Source: PALSA-610 sp038213435
Lineage (GTDB): Bacteria > Actinomycetota > Acidimicrobiia > IMCC26256 > PALSA-610
Assembly: GCA_038213435.1 (NCBI GenBank)
Contig: JBBQTI010000004.1
Coordinates: forward strand, 1 to 64,000
Direction: 5' to 3'
Length of the DNA: 64,000 bases
Part shown: positions 8,324 to 19,139 of the stretch, piece by piece
How the letters are laid out: each line of letters begins with the position of its first letter
How positions within the stretch are numbered: position 1 is the stretch's first letter
Program-made: the position numbers and the translations under genes
The notes under the pieces: model-generated
Seen by the model: the letters and a program-made list of their open reading frames with translations, nothing else
What the model was told of the DNA's origin: nothing
The model's database searches: none

Positions 8324-9307
8324 GTGAAAAGCCCCGTTCGAGTCGCGGTGACCGGCGCCGCCGGTCAGATCGGTTACAGCCTCGTCTTCCGCATCGCACG
8401 GGGCGACCTGCTCGGGCCCGACCAGCCGGTCGTGCTGTCGATGCTCGAGATCACGCCGGCACTCGGCGCGTTGAACGGCGTGGTCATGGAGCTCATGGAC
8501 TGCGCGTTCCCGCTGTTACACGGCATCGAGACGAGCGACGACGCACCGCGCGCGTTCGAGGGCGTGAACTACGCCCTGCTCGTCGGTTCGCGACCCCGCA
8601 CCAAGGGCATGGAACGCAAGGATCTGCTCGAGGCCAACGGTGCGATCTTCACGGTGCAGGGCAAGGCGCTGGCCGCGGGTGCGGCCGACGACCTGCGGGT
8701 TCTCGTGGTGGGCAACCCCGCGAACACGAACTGCCTCATCGCGATGAACAACGCCGGTTCCGTTCGGCGCGAGCGCTTCACCGCGATGACCCGACTGGAC
8801 CACAACCGGGCGAAGGCGCAGCTCGCGGCGAAGTGCGGTGTGCAGGTCGCGTCGGTGACGAACATGACGATCTGGGGCAACCACTCCGCCACGCAGTACC
8901 CCGATGTGTACAACGCCAAGGTCGACGACAAGCCCGCGAGCGACCTGGTCGATCACGACTGGATCGAGGGGGAGTTCATCCCGACGGTGCAGCAGCGGGG
9001 CGCCGCGGTGCTCGAGGCGCGGGGAGCATCGTCGGCGGCGTCGGCCGCGTCGGCCGCGCTCGATCACGTGCGCGACTGGGCGCTCGGTACCCCGGGGGGC
9101 GACTGGGTCAGCATGGCCGTGTGCTCGGACGGGTCGTACGACGTGCCCCCGGGCCTGATCTCGGGCTTCCCGTGCACGACCGAGGACGGGGCGTGGAAGA
9201 TCGTGCCCGGCCTCGACGTCAACGACTTCTCACGTGGCCGTATCGACGCGAGCGTGAGCGAGCTGGGCGAGGAGCGCGACGCGGTCGCCGAGCTCGGGTT
9301 CATCTGA
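8324..9307 (+). CDS. mdh: Malate dehydrogenase
   Basis: 327 residues, NAD-dependent oxidation of malate to oxaloacetate in the TCA cycle. The N-terminal dinucleotide fold is VTGAAGQIGYSL; the substrate-binding Arg pair is in GSRPRTKGMER, the Asp/Arg of the active site in TRLDHNRAK and the catalytic His in WGNHSATQYPD. This is the longer MDH group shared by actinobacteria and cytosolic enzymes. Start GTG 8324 follows a TAGCTT box. It lies close to both fumarases, although these are on separate transcripts. Confidence 0.96.
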   Translation: MKSPVRVAVTGAAGQIGYSLVFRIARGDLLGPDQPVVLSMLEITPALGALNGVVMELMDCAFPLLHGIETSDDAPRAFEGVNYALLVGSRPRTKGMERKDLLEANGAIFTVQGKALAAGAADDLRVLVVGNPANTNCLIAMNNAGSVRRERFTAMTRLDHNRAKAQLAAKCGVQVASVTNMTIWGNHSATQYPDVYNAKVDDKPASDLVDHDWIEGEFIPTVQQRGAAVLEARGASSAASAASAALDHVRDWALGTPGGDWVSMAVCSDGSYDVPPGLISGFPCTTEDGAWKIVPGLDVNDFSRGRIDASVSELGEERDAVAELGFI

Positions 9308-9327
9308 GGCGCTCAGGAGGTAACGGG

Positions 9328-11410
<2,083 letters not shown>

Positions 11411-11416
11411 GGCCAG

Positions 11417-11426
11417 AAAGTACCGT
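11417..11426. promoter_or_regulatory. Overlapping divergent -10 elements of the two fumarase genes
   Basis: On minus, TACTTT (complement of 11417-11422) is six bases before the class I start. On plus, TACCGT (11421-11426) is 17 bases before fumC, which has a GGGGAGGA ribosome site in between. The two boxes share the central TA, so polymerase may occupy one or the other. Confidence 0.5.
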
Positions 11427-11443
11427 GCAGCGGGGAGGATCTC

Positions 11444-12829
11444 ATGACCGAGTCCGGCTACCGCGTCGAGCACGACTCGATGGGCGAGGTGCGCGTGCCT
11501 GCCGACGCCCAGTGGGGCGCACAGACCCAGCGCGCGATCGAGAACTTTCCGATCTCGGGGCGACCGATCGCCGCCGCGCTCGTGCACGCGCTCGCGTTGA
11601 TCAAAGCCGAGGCCGCGCGTGTCAACCAGCTCGACCGGCCGCGGAAGGACGCGATCGCGGCCGCGGCCGAAGAGGTGGTCAGCGGCGCGCACGACGACCA
11701 ATTCCCCATCGACGTGTTCCAGACCGGGTCGGGTACCTCGTCGAACATGAACGCGAATGAGGTCATTGCCCGGCTCGCATCGGCCCGGCTCGCCGACGGA
11801 CACGGGCACGTGCACCCGAACGATCACGTCAACATGTCGCAATCGTCGAACGACGTGTTTCCGTCAGCCGTGCATCTCGCGGCGGCGCTCGCGATCACGG
11901 AGGGGCTCGCGCCTGCGACGGAAAAGCTCGCCAAAGCGCTGCGCAAGAAGCAGCGCGAGTTCGCGCACGAGGTGAAGAGCGGCCGCACCCATCTCATGGA
12001 CGCGACGCCGGTGACGCTCGGGCAGGAGTTCGGCGGCTACGCGGCGCAGATCGAAGAGGGCATCGCGCGTTTGCACGACACGTTGCCGCGGCTCTGCGCA
12101 CTGCCACTCGGGGGGACCGCGGTCGGCACCGGCATCAACGCGCCGAAGGGGTTCGCCCGCAAGGTGATCGCACGTCTCGCGACGCGCACCGGGCTCCCGC
12201 TCACCGAGGCCAGGGACCACTTCGCGGCGCAGGGCGCGCGCGACGCGCTCGTCGAGACGAGCGGCCAGCTTCGGGTCCTCGCGGTGTCGTTGATCAAGAT
12301 CGCGAACGATCTGCGGTGGATGGCGAGCGGTCCGCGCACGGGGCTCGGCGAGATCCGGCTGCCCGACCTACAGCCCGGTTCGTCGATCATGCCGGGCAAG
12401 GTCAACCCCGTGATCCCCGAGGTCGTGACGCAAGTGAGCGCGCAGGTGATCGGCAACGACGCCGCGATCGCGTTCGGCGGATCACAGGGGAACTTCGAGC
12501 TGAACGTGTTCGTGCCGATCATCGCCCGCAATCTGCTCGAGTCGATCGATCTGCTCGCGAGCGCCTGTTCGGTGTTCGCCGACAAATGCATCCGCGGGAT
12601 CGAAGCCAACAGCGCGACACTCGAGAGGAATGCGGAGTCGTCGCCGGTGATCGCCACGGCGCTCGTCCCCCATCTGGGCTACGAGACCACCGCCGCGATC
12701 ATCAAGGAGTCCAACCGCACCGGGAAGTCGATCCGCCAGGTCGTGCGTTCGCGGAAGCTGATGACCGACGCCGAGCTCGATCGCGCGCTCGACGTCGAGG
12801 CGATGACCCGGGGCGGGATCATCGAGTAA
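11444..12829 (+). CDS. fumC: Class II fumarate hydratase
   Basis: 461 residues, iron-independent fumarase of the aspartase/fumarase superfamily. The signature loop GSSIMPGKVNP is intact, with GSGTSSNMNANEV and SGRTHLMDATP as the other active-site regions. It starts at ATG 11444 after GGGGAGGA. The long open frame upstream runs antisense to the class I gene and is a shadow. Downstream the cation transporter starts one base inside the stop (TAATG), suggesting cotranscription. Confidence 0.96.
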   Translation: MTESGYRVEHDSMGEVRVPADAQWGAQTQRAIENFPISGRPIAAALVHALALIKAEAARVNQLDRPRKDAIAAAAEEVVSGAHDDQFPIDVFQTGSGTSSNMNANEVIARLASARLADGHGHVHPNDHVNMSQSSNDVFPSAVHLAAALAITEGLAPATEKLAKALRKKQREFAHEVKSGRTHLMDATPVTLGQEFGGYAAQIEEGIARLHDTLPRLCALPLGGTAVGTGINAPKGFARKVIARLATRTGLPLTEARDHFAAQGARDALVETSGQLRVLAVSLIKIANDLRWMASGPRTGLGEIRLPDLQPGSSIMPGKVNPVIPEVVTQVSAQVIGNDAAIAFGGSQGNFELNVFVPIIARNLLESIDLLASACSVFADKCIRGIEANSATLERNAESSPVIATALVPHLGYETTAAIIKESNRTGKSIRQVVRSRKLMTDAELDRALDVEAMTRGGIIE

Positions 12830-13758
12830 TGCCGTCCGGACAGCACGATTCGAGGCGGGCGATCGTCGCGGCGCTCGCCGCCAACCTGGGGATCGCCATC
12901 CTCAAGTTCGTGGCGTTCCTGGTGACGCAATCGAGCTCGATGCTGTCGGAGTCGATCCACTCCGTTGCGGACACGGGCAATCAGGGGCTGCTGCTGATCG
13001 GGCGGGCGCGGGCCCGCCGGCCGGCGGACGAGCAGCATCCGTTCGGATACGGAACGTTGCGCTACTTCTATGCGTTCGTCGTCGCGTTCGTGTTGTTCAG
13101 CCTCGGCGGCGTGTTCTCGATATACGAAGGCGTCGACAAATTGCGCCATCCGCACGAGCTCGAGAGCGCGGTATGGGCGATCGGCGTCCTGCTCGGCTCG
13201 ATGGTGATGGAAGCGTTGTCGTTTCGCACTGCGATCGGCGAAGCCAACGCGGTTCGTCCCGCGGGCGAGTCGTGGTGGCAGTTCATCCGCCACACCAAGA
13301 GCCCCGATCTTCCGGTCGTGCTGCTCGAGGACTCGGCCGCGCTCGTCGGCCTCGTGATCGCGCTCTTGGGTGTCGTCGTCGCCGACGTGACCGGCAACGG
13401 CCGTTGGGACGGCGTGGGCAGCCTCGGAATCGGGATCCTGCTCGTCGCAGTCGCGATCGTGCTCGTGATCGAGATGGGAAGCCTGCTCCTGGGCGAAGCC
13501 GCGCGGCCGGAGGTCGTGGCGCAGATCCGGCGCACGATCGACGCGTTCCCGAGTGTGCAACGCTGCATCCATCTCCGCACCGAGCATCTCGGTCCCGACG
13601 AGATCGTGGTCGCGGCGAAGGTGGAGTTCGACCCCGACCTCACGGTCGCGGAGCTCGCCGCCACGATCGATGCGCTCGAGGTCGAGATCCGCAAGACCGA
13701 ACCTCGGGCCACACTGATCTTCGTGGAGCCGGACGTCTACCGCCCGCCGGCCGGCTAG
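12829..13758 (+). CDS. Cation diffusion facilitator family transporter
   Basis: 309 residues. Six-helix CDF transporter that exports divalent metal ions in exchange for protons. Metal-site residues are visible in SESIHSVADTGNQ (HxxxD in helix 2) and LEDSAALVG (helix 5); a cytoplasmic C-terminal domain (about 225-305) has the alternating strands typical of the family. The sequence resembles the SLC30A9/ZnT9-like branch, where substrate (Zn, Mn or Fe) is uncertain. Coupled to fumC by a one-base overlap; convergent with the VWA lipoprotein gene, overlapping four bases. Confidence 0.88.
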   Translation: MPSGQHDSRRAIVAALAANLGIAILKFVAFLVTQSSSMLSESIHSVADTGNQGLLLIGRARARRPADEQHPFGYGTLRYFYAFVVAFVLFSLGGVFSIYEGVDKLRHPHELESAVWAIGVLLGSMVMEALSFRTAIGEANAVRPAGESWWQFIRHTKSPDLPVVLLEDSAALVGLVIALLGVVVADVTGNGRWDGVGSLGIGILLVAVAIVLVIEMGSLLLGEAARPEVVAQIRRTIDAFPSVQRCIHLRTEHLGPDEIVVAAKVEFDPDLTVAELAATIDALEVEIRKTEPRATLIFVEPDVYRPPAG

Positions 13759-15518
13759 AAGCTCGCGAGCGCACGCGGCAGAATCTCGGCGAGGTCGCTC
13801 GTATCGCGCGCGTCGAAGTTCCACGCGTCCGTCGCCTGGGCGATCTTGCGCAGCGTCGCTAGATCAGCGTCCTTGCCGTACGCGATCGTGAAGACGGGAA
13901 TGTTCCGGTTCGTCGCGAGATGCGCGAGCAGCTCGGTTCGGCTGTTGTCGTGATCGTCTTCGTTGTATCCGTCGGTCAGCAGCACCACGCCGTTGATCCG
14001 CTGTGGATCGGCGCGGCGCGCAACCCCGTCGAATGCATCGCGCGTCGATGCGTAGAGCGGTGAGCCCTGCTGGGGCGAGAGCGACGGGATCGCTCCCAGC
14101 AGGGCACGCCGGCGGGCGGCGAGCGGCCCGAGCGGCACGATGTCGCGCCAGTTCGGGCTGACCGGATTCGCCAGCTTGGTCGTGAAGATGCGCAGGCCGA
14201 AGTCGTCGTCGGGCGCGAGCTGGTCGAGCGCACCGGCGAGCGCCGCCTGCGCGAGCGCGATCTTCGTCGGGTCGTCGCGCTTGGTCGGGTCGCGCTTGGC
14301 AACATCACCCATCGAGTCGGAGACGTCGAACAGGAACAGCACACGGGCCCGGCGGCGCGTGGTCTGCCAGTGGACGAGCGCCTGCTCGATTGCGCCGGGT
14401 GACGCGGGTGCGACCGCACCGGTGCGGGCCGCGGCGTCGACGCCGTTGCCCGGGACGACGAGGTCGGCCCGCACCGCTTCTGCCCTCGCCTGCGCACCCG
14501 GGCGAAAGCCCGCGGCCGCGACCTTCGCCTGCGGCGCCGGTCGGAGCGCGAATTTCGTGAACTGCCGAGCGCCGGCGCGTGCCACGGACGACGACCAGGG
14601 CGCATCGACGACGATCATCGGATTGTCGCTCTCGATGCCCGCGTCCTTCGGATAGATCGCGACGAGCGGCAGTGCCGGGCGCGAGGCGCGCCCATCGAGT
14701 GCGACGTCGTCCTGCGCGTGTCCCGTGTTGTACGCGACGACCGAACGCTCGTCGGTGATCACCGCCGAGAGATACCTCAACGCGCTCAGGGTGGATCTCG
14801 CCGCGAGCCGTTGCCAATTTTCGAAGTACGCCTGCGTCGAATCGCCGTAGTACGCGACCGACCGCTCGAGGAGGCTGGTGTCGCTCGCCGGGGACGGCGA
14901 CGCGTCGAGCGCGATCGTGGCGTCGAGACCGGTCGTCGACCAGTAGGGGTTGCCCTTGCCGAGCCGGAACGTTCCCCATTCGTGATGTCCGTACGCGCCC
15001 CAGCCGCGCCGGTTCTGAGCGAGTTGCTCGAGGTCGGTCCAGCCGACGGGTCGGTGCGGGTAGTCGAGCGCCCGAGCCATCGGCGCCGGCATCGCCACGA
15101 CGAGTGGCGTGCGCGCGAACGGCGTGCCGTTCGGCGCCATCGGCCGGCGGCGCTGATCGGCCAAGCGCGCGTTCAGCAGCTCTCCCCACATCGTCGATCC
15201 CGGTACCCACGCGACGGGCGCGGGGCCGAGCCGTTCGGAGTCCGGCCAATTGTCGACGAGCTCGCGCGTCGCAATCGATGAGTCGACGGTCTCTATGCGC
15301 ACGAACGCGCATCCACCGTCGCGCATCCGCGCGTACGACGATCCGTTGAAATGCGACGCAGTCTCGGCGAGGAGCGCCGCCGTCTCGGGCGCGGCCGCAA
15401 TGTCGACCGCGACACACTTCCCCGGATCGCCGAGCGGCACGATCGTGGTGCTCTCGTGATACGCGCACGCGTTCGCCAGGAGCGCGATCAGACACACGGC
15501 GGTTCGCAAACGCCGCAC
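13755..15518 (-). CDS. Lipoprotein with substrate-binding-like region and C-terminal VWA domain
   Basis: 587 residues. The N-terminus has a signal peptide ending in LLANAC, a lipobox, so it is likely lipid-anchored outside the cell. About residues 30-330 resemble an extracellular solute-binding protein (mixed alpha/beta, aromatic-rich, for example GWGAYGHHEWGTFRLGKGN). The C-terminal part (about 380-585) is a von Willebrand A domain with MIDAS motif FDVSDSMGD and TDGYNEDD. Actinobacteria carry such SBP-VWA fusions of unknown role. GTG 15518 starts two bases after the upstream gene's stop, so the two form an operon. Confidence 0.8.
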   Translation of the reverse strand: MRRLRTAVCLIALLANACAYHESTTIVPLGDPGKCVAVDIAAAPETAALLAETASHFNGSSYARMRDGGCAFVRIETVDSSIATRELVDNWPDSERLGPAPVAWVPGSTMWGELLNARLADQRRRPMAPNGTPFARTPLVVAMPAPMARALDYPHRPVGWTDLEQLAQNRRGWGAYGHHEWGTFRLGKGNPYWSTTGLDATIALDASPSPASDTSLLERSVAYYGDSTQAYFENWQRLAARSTLSALRYLSAVITDERSVVAYNTGHAQDDVALDGRASRPALPLVAIYPKDAGIESDNPMIVVDAPWSSSVARAGARQFTKFALRPAPQAKVAAAGFRPGAQARAEAVRADLVVPGNGVDAAARTGAVAPASPGAIEQALVHWQTTRRRARVLFLFDVSDSMGDVAKRDPTKRDDPTKIALAQAALAGALDQLAPDDDFGLRIFTTKLANPVSPNWRDIVPLGPLAARRRALLGAIPSLSPQQGSPLYASTRDAFDGVARRADPQRINGVVLLTDGYNEDDHDNSRTELLAHLATNRNIPVFTIAYGKDADLATLRKIAQATDAWNFDARDTSDLAEILPRALASF

Positions 15519-15520
15519 GT

Positions 15521-16129
15521 CTACTGCTCGCCGCCGGTTGCGCGGTCGGGTTCTTTTTCTGCTTCTGTCGCGCGGTCGGCGCCGAGTGCGAGCAGGAGAT
15601 CCTCGTGAAGCTGCATCCAGACGGTGTGGTACGAGTCGAGCCGGGGGGAGGTGAGCCACTCTGTCTCGCCGGCGTCGACGCGGGCCAACGCCTCCCGGAG
15701 TCGGGGGCGGTACGCGGCGAAGCGATCGATCGCGCGGCCGAGGCGGGATGCGACGGGTCCGATCCGCTCGTCGAGCGCGTGCAGGCGGTCGAGCACCGAC
15801 CAGTCGTAGCGCGGGTCGCGGTGATCGTTGGGAATGCCGCCCGGCAGCACCTGCCAGTCGCTGCAGACGCGCAGCAGCTCACGATTCAGGGGAAGGAAAC
15901 GCTCATAGGCCCGGCGCGCGACGCGCTCCTCCTCTCCGCCCGCGGGCAGGAGGACCCACGACGCGTGCGTCACCCGGCCCTCGGCCGTGATGCGGATCCC
16001 GCGCGCGCTGCGAGCGACGAAGCCGTCGTCGATGAGAAGAGTGACGATCTCCGTCTCGTGGAGCTCGACCACACCGCGCAGGCAAACCTCGTGCAGCAAC
16101 AGGAACGTCGCGTCGTCGGGCGCGGTCAC
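15521..16129 (-). CDS. Unknown protein, possible N-terminal winged helix
   Basis: 202 residues. The first 60 residues (LLLHEVCLRGVVELHETEI to TAEGRVTHASW) have the length and pattern of a winged-helix fold; the rest is mostly helical with a long Arg-rich stretch at 125-150. No family recognised. GTG 16129 is preceded by TACCAT at six bases (complement of 16136-16141). It is divergent from a phosphohistidine swivelling-domain gene and precedes the VWA lipoprotein, so a regulatory or adaptor role in that block is possible but unproven. Confidence 0.6.
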   Translation of the reverse strand: MTAPDDATFLLLHEVCLRGVVELHETEIVTLLIDDGFVARSARGIRITAEGRVTHASWVLLPAGGEEERVARRAYERFLPLNRELLRVCSDWQVLPGGIPNDHRDPRYDWSVLDRLHALDERIGPVASRLGRAIDRFAAYRPRLREALARVDAGETEWLTSPRLDSYHTVWMQLHEDLLLALGADRATEAEKEPDRATGGEQ

Positions 16130-16135
16130 GTCGAG

Positions 16136-16163
16136 ATGGTAACGGTGGCCGCCCGGCTACATT
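16136..16163. promoter_or_regulatory. Divergent leaderless promoters
   Basis: Minus: TACCAT (complement of 16136-16141), six bases from GTG 16129. Plus: TACATT at 16158-16163, eight bases from GTG 16172. Neither start has a Shine-Dalgarno. Confidence 0.45.
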
Positions 16164-16171
16164 CGGTCACC

Positions 16172-16519
16172 GTGACCGACATCGGGACGGGAACCCGCGT
16201 GTTCGAGGCCGGGCCGGTACACGGCACCTGGCGACGATTGACAAAGCCGGACGACGTCCTCGAGCTGATGGATACGACGGCTGCCGGCGTCGTGGCTTGT
16301 GTCGCCGACGCCGGCGCCACGTTTCTCGCACCGATCTTCGACGAGCTCGTGGCAGTGGTGTGTCTGTCGGGCACGCCGCGCTCGCACATCGGCATCGTCA
16401 GCCGGGAGTATCAGGTGCCGTGCGTCATGGCCGCCACCCTGGCGAGCGAACCGGCCGACGGCGACGACGTTGAGGTCGATTGCTCGGCCGAGCCCGGCGT
16501 CGTGCGGAATCTCTCGTGA
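16172..16519 (+). CDS. Stand-alone PEP-utilising-enzyme mobile (phosphohistidine swivelling) domain
   Basis: 115 residues. The C-terminal half reads GTPRSHIGIVSREYQVPCVM, which matches the phosphohistidine motif of PEP synthase, PPDK and enzyme I (T-x-x-S-H, then ARE-x-x-I-P). In those enzymes this domain swings a phosphoryl group between an ATP- or PEP-binding domain and the acceptor. Here it stands alone, and no ATP-grasp or PEP barrel gene lies in this window. An ATG at 16136 lengthens the frame, but it lies inside the neighbour's -10 box; GTG 16172 follows TACATT. GTGA overlap with the next gene shows coupling. Confidence 0.75.
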   Translation: MTDIGTGTRVFEAGPVHGTWRRLTKPDDVLELMDTTAAGVVACVADAGATFLAPIFDELVAVVCLSGTPRSHIGIVSREYQVPCVMAATLASEPADGDDVEVDCSAEPGVVRNLS

Positions 16520-17655
16520 CGCGGGTTTCCCGAGCCGAGATCGAACGCTGGATCCGCTACCACAGCGAGGTCTCGTACGCGCTGACGACCGAGCGCACGG
16601 CACTCGAATCGGCGCTCATCCCCGTGAGCGCGTACATCCTGATCGCGTGCGTCGAGTGCTACCGGCGCTATCCGGAGATCATCGACGAGATCACCCGCGC
16701 GGTGCCTGCGGAGGAGCTCGGGCGTGCGGGCCATCGACTCGCGACCCAGATCGACCCGGTGCACATGTGGGCCGTGCCCAACTTTCCCTTGGTCGGGCGC
16801 AAGGTTCTCATGGCCGCGGGGCTCGTCGACGCCGCGGACGACGAGCGCCGACTCGGAACGATCTTCGGCTTCTGGGCTCGTGCCGCGGGCGCGTATCGCT
16901 CCGACGACGGCACGTATCAGGCATCCGACGTAAACGGCCAGGCCACCCCATATCGCACGCGCGTCGACGAGATCGCGGCCGCGTGCGAGCCGGTCGCCGA
17001 TCAGGAGCACCGCGACACGATCAGTCGCCTCAACGCGTTGCTCACCTCGTACCTGTTCCTGCTCTGGTTCGATACCCGCTCCGGCTATCAGGACACGGGC
17101 CCGTACCCGCTCCGCGACGGTCGGACGCTCCTCTTGCGCGCGTACAACCGTCTCGGCGTGTCGCACTTCCCGTGGAGCGCCGAGGTCTCGGCGAAGATGC
17201 CACACCACGAAGTGCTCGGTGCGTTCGTGTTGCGTGACGCGCGGTTGCGCGTGACCGATTTCGGCACGTCGTTGACCGAGCCCGAGGACTATTGGCCCTG
17301 CGTCGACGCGTTCGCATTCTTCGACGTGGCCTCGGGGTCGCTCGTCCCGATCGACCGCCGGCAGCGTGATGCGCTCGCAAGCGCCGCGAAGTCGGCTCAG
17401 AAACAGCTGTACCGCAAGATCGCAGCCATGGAACGCCGGGCCAAGATCGACGCCGGCGCCTACGTCTACTTCACGTTTCTCCGCCCGTTCGCCGAGATCG
17501 CGGGGATCGACGTCGACTGGACCGTGCCGCGCGACAGCACTGACCTCTACCCGTTCCTCGAGCTCGTCGACGGTGCGATCACGCCGCCGCCCGATGCCCC
17601 GGTCGAGACTTCCGAGACGTATTACCTACCGCTCTTACCGCCGTCGCGGCCGTGA
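16516..17655 (+). CDS. Conserved-looking protein of unknown function
   Basis: 379 residues, no domain recognised. Largely helical: an N-terminal region with ERWIRYHSEVSYALTTERTA, a central region with IDPVHMWAVPNFPLVGRK, and LFLLWFDTRSGYQD. A late segment, KSAQKQLYRKIAAMERRAK, is a basic amphipathic helix. No signal peptide, so probably cytoplasmic. GTG 16516 overlaps the swivelling-domain stop (GTGA), and its own stop overlaps the next gene in the same way, so three proteins of this set are translationally coupled. It could be the acceptor or partner of the phosphohistidine domain; this is a guess from position. Confidence 0.65.
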   Translation: MTRVSRAEIERWIRYHSEVSYALTTERTALESALIPVSAYILIACVECYRRYPEIIDEITRAVPAEELGRAGHRLATQIDPVHMWAVPNFPLVGRKVLMAAGLVDAADDERRLGTIFGFWARAAGAYRSDDGTYQASDVNGQATPYRTRVDEIAAACEPVADQEHRDTISRLNALLTSYLFLLWFDTRSGYQDTGPYPLRDGRTLLLRAYNRLGVSHFPWSAEVSAKMPHHEVLGAFVLRDARLRVTDFGTSLTEPEDYWPCVDAFAFFDVASGSLVPIDRRQRDALASAAKSAQKQLYRKIAAMERRAKIDAGAYVYFTFLRPFAEIAGIDVDWTVPRDSTDLYPFLELVDGAITPPPDAPVETSETYYLPLLPPSRP

Positions 17656-18254
17656 GCCGCTGGCTGCTCGACTTCGCGACCGCCGACGGGTTCGCCGGCT
17701 TCGTCCGGCTCGAGCTGCGCGAGGCCGAACAGGTCGCGTGGTTCTGGACCTACCTCGTCGGCGTGCCCGGCGTCGAGGGGATCATCGTCGTGCGTGATCA
17801 CGAGGTGTTGCTCCCGCGCCAGGGTCTCGAGATCCGCGCCGAAGGGCTATGGGCCGAACTGTGGTGCGAGGCGCCACGCGAACATTGGACGTTCGGGCTC
17901 GAGTCGTTCGGTGTGCGGCTCGACGCACCCGACGACGCGTTGCGCGCCGGCGGCGAGATCGGCGAGCGGATCGCCGTCGGCCTCGACATCGAATGGGAGG
18001 TCGGCGACAACGGTCCGCCCGCGGGGATCGTGCACGGTGACGTGCTCGTCGGGCGCGCTCGCCACGAGATCGACGGGCCCGGATGGTTCTACGACGACGC
18101 CGCGCCGGAGCCCGGATCCGTCGACGGCGTCGACGGTGTCGACGGTGAGGTGATGTCGACGGTGTACGTCCCGCTCGGCGACGACGGGTACGTCGAGCGG
18201 AGCCTGGTGCGCACGGGCGGCGAGCCGCGATGGTCGCTGGACCGGCACGGCTAG
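17652..18254 (+). CDS. Unknown protein, possible beta-rich AttH/lipocalin-like fold
   Basis: 200 residues. The sequence alternates strands with many Trp and Gly (GLDIEWEVGDNG, VHGDVLVGRARHEIDGPGW), which recalls hydroxyneurosporene-synthase/AttH-type lipocalin-like proteins, but I cannot confirm it. A short VDG repeat interrupts it near residue 160. GTG 17652 overlaps the preceding stop by four bases. Third member of the coupled set starting at 16172. Confidence 0.6.
   Translation: MSRWLLDFATADGFAGFVRLELREAEQVAWFWTYLVGVPGVEGIIVVRDHEVLLPRQGLEIRAEGLWAELWCEAPREHWTFGLESFGVRLDAPDDALRAGGEIGERIAVGLDIEWEVGDNGPPAGIVHGDVLVGRARHEIDGPGWFYDDAAPEPGSVDGVDGVDGEVMSTVYVPLGDDGYVERSLVRTGGEPRWSLDRHG
18120..18146 (+). 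repeat. Three tandem 9-bp repeats inside a gene
   Basis: GTCGACGGC, GTCGACGGT and GTCGACGGT in a row encode VDGVDGVDG. Copy number could vary without shifting the frame. Confidence 0.8.
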
Positions 18255-18263
18255 GGTTCGCGG

Positions 18264-18734
18264 ATGTTCACGGGTCGTCTCGTCGGCATCTACACTACGG
18301 CCGAGGCCGGCGCGCCGCTGGCGCCGAGCACCGATCGGCGCGCCATCCAGGGTGTCGGTCTCGACGGTGATCGCTACGCCACCGAGGTCGGTAAGTACTC
18401 CGACCGGGAGGGACCACATCGACAGGTGACGTTCGTGGAGCGCGAGGTGATCGCCGCCGTCAACGACGAAGCGGGCGTCGAGCTGGCCGAGCACGAGACG
18501 CGCCGCAATCTCGTCACCGAAGGCGTGCCGCTGCACCACCTCACCGGCCGGACATTCCGGGTCGGCGACGTGGTTTTCCGGGGGATCAAGACGTGTCCAC
18601 CCTGCGTCTATCTCGAAAAGCTCACGCGGCCCGGCGTACGCGCCGCGCTCGAGAATCGTGGCGGCCTGCGGGCGGAGGTCGTGCACGGCGGCACGCTCCG
18701 GATCGGCGACGAGATCACCGCCGTGCCGAGCTGA
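18264..18734 (+). CDS. MOSC domain protein
   Basis: 156 residues. MOSC domains bind molybdenum cofactor through a conserved Cys, here in the KTCPPCVYLE segment; GLDGDRYA and HRQVTFVEREV are typical of the YiiM-like short MOSC proteins, which act on N-hydroxylated substrates or serve Moco sulphur chemistry. TAGGGT at 18252-18257 lies six bases before ATG 18264, but its TAG is also the stop codon of the previous gene, so the box may be coincidental. Confidence 0.85.
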   Translation: MFTGRLVGIYTTAEAGAPLAPSTDRRAIQGVGLDGDRYATEVGKYSDREGPHRQVTFVEREVIAAVNDEAGVELAEHETRRNLVTEGVPLHHLTGRTFRVGDVVFRGIKTCPPCVYLEKLTRPGVRAALENRGGLRAEVVHGGTLRIGDEITAVPS

Positions 18735-18737
18735 CCC

Positions 18738-19139
18738 ATGGACTTCGACCACCGCCGGGTCGCGCTCGCCATCGCACGGGGGCGCGCCGTCAGCGGCCTC
18801 GTGATGCTCGTTCTCCCCGGTGCGGTCGGATGGACCTTGTTCGGCCGCGCCGGTCGCGCGCCGGCGGCGCGTGCGCTCCTGCGTTTCGTAGGCGTGCGCG
18901 ATCTCGTCCTCGGCATCGGTGCCATCACCACGATCAAAGAACGCACGATGGACGCCGAGTGGGTCGGGATGGGCGCGGTGGCCGATGCGGTCGACGGGGT
19001 CGTCAGTCTGGCGACGCCGGGCCTCACGCCGCAGGCTCGGGTCGTGACGCTGATCGGGGGCGGGGCGGCAGTGGTCGGTCTGCTCGCGTCGCGCGCGCTC
19101 GCCGACGAGCGCGCACACCCGCTAAAAATCGATTCCTGA
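18738..19139 (+). CDS. Small membrane protein (DUF4267-like)
   Basis: 133 residues, three or four hydrophobic helices (about 15-33, 45-65, 72-90, 100-120). The segment FVGVRDLVLGIGAI resembles the DUF4267 family, whose members are small integral membrane proteins with no known role. It follows the MOSC gene after three bases, and its 3' end overlaps the convergent glycerol kinase gene by 18 bases. Confidence 0.65.
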   Translation: MDFDHRRVALAIARGRAVSGLVMLVLPGAVGWTLFGRAGRAPAARALLRFVGVRDLVLGIGAITTIKERTMDAEWVGMGAVADAVDGVVSLATPGLTPQARVVTLIGGGAAVVGLLASRALADERAHPLKIDS

